A DNA stretch of 64,000 nucleotides from Bradyrhizobium ottawaense (GTDB lineage Bacteria; Pseudomonadota; Alphaproteobacteria; Rhizobiales; Xanthobacteraceae), in the NCBI RefSeq assembly GCF_900099825.1, contig NZ_LT629693.1:5033001-5097000 (forward strand). The letters run 5' to 3'. This document shows, in pieces, positions 61,020 through 64,000 of this stretch. Position 1 is the first letter of the stretch, and each line of letters opens with the position of its first letter. The translations under genes were made by a program, and so were the position numbers. The notes under the pieces were generated by a model. The model saw nothing but the letters and a program-made list of their open reading frames with translations, was not told the origin of the DNA and did not search any database.

Positions 61020-61358
61020 TTAAAAGTCCAGTTTGGATTGAATCGCATCCATGAACAGGTTGCTCGTGCTGCTGCGGAAGGTCGCCGCGGTCCATGCCTT
61101 GCCCGAAGCGGTGGCGGGGGTGTGAGGTCCCGCGTAGCGATCGCGCAGGATGACCTGGACCACGCCGAACCGATCGACCACGGCGACTGCCGCTTGATAG
61201 CCGCGTTTCTGACAATCCAGCAGCGCGGCCTGGGCCAACTCGAGCGCAATTGCCGGACTCAGGGACTTATAGGTCACAAGCGATTCCTGCGCGTGGCACG
61301 GAGTTGAAATCAGCAGAGCGAGACTTGTTGCCAGATGTACGAAACGTTTGGTGTCCAT
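61020..61358 (-). CDS. GlcG/HbpS-type protein with an internal deletion
   Basis: The 112-residue protein has a signal peptide (MDTKRFVHLATSLALLISTP, cleavage near CHA) and the N-terminal half of the HbpS/GlcG fold (LELAQAALLDCQKRGYQAAV, AVVDRFGVVQVILRDRYAGP, GKAWTAATFRSSTSNLF). It then jumps to the final MDAIQSKLDF. The usual middle with the IPGVLAVGGG and GAIGVSGAPGG motifs, about 65 residues, is missing. Exactly that portion survives in the 59030-59227 remnant. It is probably non-functional, though the frame is intact. Confidence 0.7.
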   Translation of the reverse strand: MDTKRFVHLATSLALLISTPCHAQESLVTYKSLSPAIALELAQAALLDCQKRGYQAAVAVVDRFGVVQVILRDRYAGPHTPATASGKAWTAATFRSSTSNLFMDAIQSKLDF

Positions 61359-61790
61359 GACCGATCCTGTTCGTGGCCTGGTGGTCCGATCTGACTCTGC
61401 ACACAGCCTCGTGACATCGGAACCGAACCATATCCTGGGTCTGGCTATTGCGTGTGCACCGCACTCTGACTAAAAAAGTTTCGGGGAAATGCAGACTCCC
61501 CGTCAGACGGTTCCCGTCCAAGCTCTGCGCAACGCTCGATTTTGTCGAGAGGATTGCGCATGGACGGCCGAAAGCTCTCAACCTCACCCATTGCTCGTTG
61601 TGGACAAGTCGACGCTGACGCGGTGCCGACCGATTCCACTCGCGAGAGCTCGTCGGTCACTTATTCCGGTAGTGCACAGCGGATCAGCGAAGGCTTTGCC
61701 ATTGCGCTACGCGCGATGGGATTCGAGGCTGGCATTCTGCCACCGGATATTGCGCGGTCTGACGCCACCTCAAACCCGGAGGACAATTAA
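61359..61790. other. Intergenic region with a doubtful small frame
   Basis: The region has one candidate frame, 61560-61790 plus strand (76 codons, ATG 61560; ends RAMGFEAGILPPDIARSDAT and a stop abutting the next gene). The end overlaps the ribosome-binding site of the next gene (GGAGGA). It may be a small protein or chance. Otherwise nothing is seen. Confidence 0.35.
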
Positions 61791-62681
61791 ATGGGCTTCA
61801 AACTTTGGCACGTGGCCACGATCCTTGCGGCCTCGTTCGCAACCGTCGCGAACGCTCAGGACATCGACTGGACCAAGGTCGATGAGGCGTTCGGCAGAAA
61901 ACCCGCCGTCTCGGGCGACGTGCACCGCTACGGTTTTCCCCGCACCGATCTGACCGTGACCCTTGACGGCGTTACCATCAGGCCGGCACTGGCGCTTGGC
62001 GGCTGGGTCGCGTTCAAGCCGATGCACGGCGAGGCCATGGTGATGGGCGACCTCGTGCTCCTCGAGACCGAAGTCAATCCGGTCATGCTCAAAATGATTG
62101 AAGGCGGGCTCGAGATCACCGCCGTCCACAATCACCTGCTTCGCGCCAGCCCAGCCACGTTCTACATGCATGTCGGAGGCCACGGCGATCCGGCCAAGAT
62201 GGCTATTGTTATTCGCGACGCGCTGGCGGCGAGCAAGACTCCGCTCGCGACACCGGCCGCGCCGGCGCCTCCGCCAGCCGTCGATCTCGACACCGCACAG
62301 CTTGATCAGATCATCGGCGTCAAAGGGCAGGCGAACGGCGGCGTCTATCAATTTGCCGTGCCGCGCCGTGATCCGGTCACGGAGAATGGCATGCAGATCA
62401 GTCCGGTCGGGCCGATGGGCGTGGCGATAGCGATCGGTTTTCAGCCCACCGGTGCCGGCAAAGCGGCGATCACCGGGGATTTCGTTCTGTCCGGCGACGA
62501 GGTGAATCCCGTCATCAGGGCCTTGCGAGCGAACGGCATCGACGTAACCGCCGTCCACAGCCATATGCTGGACGAACAGCCGCGGCTGTTTTTCCTTCAT
62601 TTCTGGGCCAATGACGATGCGTTGAAACTTGCCCGAGGCCTTCGCGCTGCGCTCGACAAGACGGCCAGCACGAAGAGCTAG
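61791..62681 (+). CDS. DUF1259 (LppY/LpqO-type) exported protein
   Basis: The 296-residue protein has a signal peptide (WHVATILAASFATVANAQ) and two tandem copies of the domain: AVHNHLLRASPATFYMHVGG near residue 113 and AVHSHMLDEQPRLFFLHFWA near residue 255. Each copy has conserved paired histidines that could hold a metal. The function of the family is unknown. It is first in an apparent operon with a TauE/SafE-type permease and a beta-propeller protein. Confidence 0.9.
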   Translation: MGFKLWHVATILAASFATVANAQDIDWTKVDEAFGRKPAVSGDVHRYGFPRTDLTVTLDGVTIRPALALGGWVAFKPMHGEAMVMGDLVLLETEVNPVMLKMIEGGLEITAVHNHLLRASPATFYMHVGGHGDPAKMAIVIRDALAASKTPLATPAAPAPPPAVDLDTAQLDQIIGVKGQANGGVYQFAVPRRDPVTENGMQISPVGPMGVAIAIGFQPTGAGKAAITGDFVLSGDEVNPVIRALRANGIDVTAVHSHMLDEQPRLFFLHFWANDDALKLARGLRAALDKTASTKS

Positions 62682-62748
62682 AATTGGAGGAATTCGATCG
62701 CGTTACCAATTAACTTGAAGACCATGGGGACCCTGAGCCTCCCCAACA

Positions 62749-62762
62749 GATGGATATCCATC
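62749..62762. promoter_or_regulatory. Perfect 14-bp palindrome before the permease gene
   Basis: GATGGATATCCATC lies 35 bp upstream of ATG 62798 in the gap between the DUF1259 and permease genes. It is a candidate operator or RNA hairpin within the operon. Confidence 0.35.
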
Positions 62763-62797
62763 CAAGTGCTCGTTACCTCGCTTTGGGGGAACGACTT

Positions 62798-63553
62798 ATG
62801 GATGGATGGATTCTCACTCTTTTTGCTCTTGCGGCCTTTGCCGGCGGTTTCGTCAGCGGCTTTTCCGGGTTCGCAATGGGTCTCGTGGTGTCGGGTGTGT
62901 GGCTGCACATCATTACGCCGATACAAACCGCAGCACTGATCGCCGGCTACGGTTTGCTCACGCAGGGCTACGGCATCCTGAAACTGCGTCAGGCATTGAA
63001 CTGGCAGAATATATGGCCGCTGGTGCTGGGCACGACGATCGGAATCCCGATCGGAGTGATCCTGTTGAGCCATATCAACCCGGTCTATCTGCGGTCCGGC
63101 GTCGGTGTGTTGCTCGTGCTCTACACGGTTTACGGCTTGGCACGTCCGGCGTTCAAGCCGATGAAAATTGGAGTTGGGTCTGACATTGCCATTGGCGTTG
63201 TTAACGGACTGGTGGGCGGACTGACCGGACTTGGTGGCATCGTGTCGACGATCTCCTGCCAATGGCGCGGCTGGACCAGGGATGTGCAACGAGCGGTGTT
63301 CCAGCCGGTGCTGTTCGCTGCCTTTGTGGTGATCTGCATTTCGATGGTCGTCACGGGCGCGATCACGCCCGAAACGCTCAAACTGTATGGGCTGGGCTTC
63401 CCGTTTATGCTCGCCGGGCTTTGGGTCGGATTCAAGCTCTATGGAACGATTAGTGACGAGACGTTCCGCAAAGCCGTGCTGGTACTACTTCTGTTTGCCG
63501 GGCTGTCGCTGATCGTGCCGACGCTGATCGCTCCCGCTACCGGGACGTCGTGA
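62798..63553 (+). CDS. TauE/SafE-family (TSUP) membrane permease
   Basis: ATG 62798 (GGGGGA 8 bases upstream) is preferred to ATG 62750 because the preceding bases look non-coding. The 251-residue protein has about eight helices in two related halves (AGGFVSGFSGFAMGLVVSGV; NGLVGGLTGLGGIVSTISCQ), typical of TSUP anion exporters. Members export sulfite, sulfoacetate or other organic anions. It lies between the DUF1259 and beta-propeller genes. The substrate is unknown. Confidence 0.88.
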   Translation: MDGWILTLFALAAFAGGFVSGFSGFAMGLVVSGVWLHIITPIQTAALIAGYGLLTQGYGILKLRQALNWQNIWPLVLGTTIGIPIGVILLSHINPVYLRSGVGVLLVLYTVYGLARPAFKPMKIGVGSDIAIGVVNGLVGGLTGLGGIVSTISCQWRGWTRDVQRAVFQPVLFAAFVVICISMVVTGAITPETLKLYGLGFPFMLAGLWVGFKLYGTISDETFRKAVLVLLLFAGLSLIVPTLIAPATGTS

Positions 63554-63560
63554 GGTCATT

Positions 63561-64000
63561 ATGCCATTGAAAACAGTCGGAACCATCGCAATACCAAACG
63601 CGGCGGGCAGCGAATTTGATCACGCCGCCTTCGATGCGAAGAGCCGGCGTGTCTTCATTGCACACACCGCACGCGATTGTATCGAGGTGATCGACCACGA
63701 CGCTGGCCGCCACCTCGCAACGCTGCCGGGATTTCCCGGCGTCGCCGGGGCCGTTGCTGACGACGGACAGATTTTGGCAACCAACCGCGGCAGCGCCAGC
63801 GTCGCTTGGCTTGATGCCGTCACGCTGGAAACCCGCGCCGTGTTCAAGACCGGCGGGCGGCCGAATGGCGCCGTGATCGTCGCCCGATCCGGCCTTGGAA
63901 TTGCTGCCTGCATCGGCGTCGATGGAGAAACGCCGACACTGCAGCTCTTCGGATTGCGCGACCACAAGCATGTATCGATCGACCTGCCGGGGCGACCACG
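63561..64000 (+). CDS. YVTN/WD-type beta-propeller protein, 3'-truncated by window end
   Basis: ATG 63561 begins 8 bp after the permease stop, and the frame is open to the right edge (146 codons). It reads VGTIAIPNAAGSEFDHAAFD, RRVFIAHTARDCIEVIDHDA, ILATNRGSASVAWLDAVTLE: repeated blades of the YncE/YVTN kind. There is no signal peptide in the visible part. The rest lies outside the window. Confidence 0.8.
   Translation, partial: MPLKTVGTIAIPNAAGSEFDHAAFDAKSRRVFIAHTARDCIEVIDHDAGRHLATLPGFPGVAGAVADDGQILATNRGSASVAWLDAVTLETRAVFKTGGRPNGAVIVARSGLGIAACIGVDGETPTLQLFGLRDHKHVSIDLPGRP

Overview
The window is G+C-rich DNA from an alphaproteobacterium, most likely Bradyrhizobium or a close relative. The evidence is the strong GC3 bias, dispersed intergenic repeats of the type common in that group, a short PutA with a divergent Lrp/AsnC regulator, a two-gene SorA/SorB-like sulfite dehydrogenase, Bug/TctC-type solute binding, and many acyl-CoA and aromatic-acid catabolic genes. 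The genus is an inference. No tRNA, rRNA, CRISPR array or transposase was seen.

Region 1 (1-11.2 kb) looks accessory and is visibly less G+C-rich in places. A large signalling ATPase/GAF protein enters from the left on the minus strand. It is cut at about 2596, where it abuts head-to-head an autotransporter that has lost its own 5' end. Next comes a compact cluster: a LuxR-type regulator, a LuxI/FeeM-like N-acyl synthase, and a haem-oxygenase-like diiron oxidase whose start overlaps the synthase stop (ATGA). Three TGACGG boxes spaced exactly 11 bp apart precede it. A membrane TPR protein, a secreted SGNH hydrolase and a MarR regulator follow on the opposite strand. This is the best candidate for an undescribed small-molecule system.

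Region 2 (11.3-19.2 kb) is mostly housekeeping: fabA, threonine dehydratase, a sugar dehydrogenase, pyrC, a TctC-type binding protein, pgm and an XRE regulator. Region 3 (19.3-25 kb) holds a probable YcaO C-terminal remnant, a SARP/BTAD-TPR regulator, and a convergent pair made of an animal-type haem peroxidase and a small protein. Region 4 (25-47 kb) carries an M1 aminopeptidase, a DapA-like aldolase, an orphan molybdopterin hydroxylase subunit, an acyl-CoA dehydrogenase pair with an enoyl-CoA hydratase, a LemA/TPM group, glutathione transferases, a cyclic-nucleotide-binding/metallo-hydrolase pair, a flavin monooxygenase, an aromatic-acid MFS transporter and a CoA transferase.

Region 5 (47.4-58.2 kb) has putA with its divergent regulator, cspA, the sorA-sorB pair, a membrane ferredoxin-adenylate cyclase fusion and a family-39 glycosyltransferase. 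Region 6 (58.25-64 kb) is degenerate: dispersed repeats, two complementary remnants of a GlcG/HbpS-type protein, tiny membrane peptides, then a DUF1259 - TauE-like permease - beta-propeller operon that leaves the window on the right.

Intergenic repeats recur in several families. One sits three times between convergent genes (15.25, 19.2 and 45.15 kb). Another, about 190 bp and flanked by inverted CCCTCCCC arms, occurs in opposite orientations at 31.2 and 47.2 kb.
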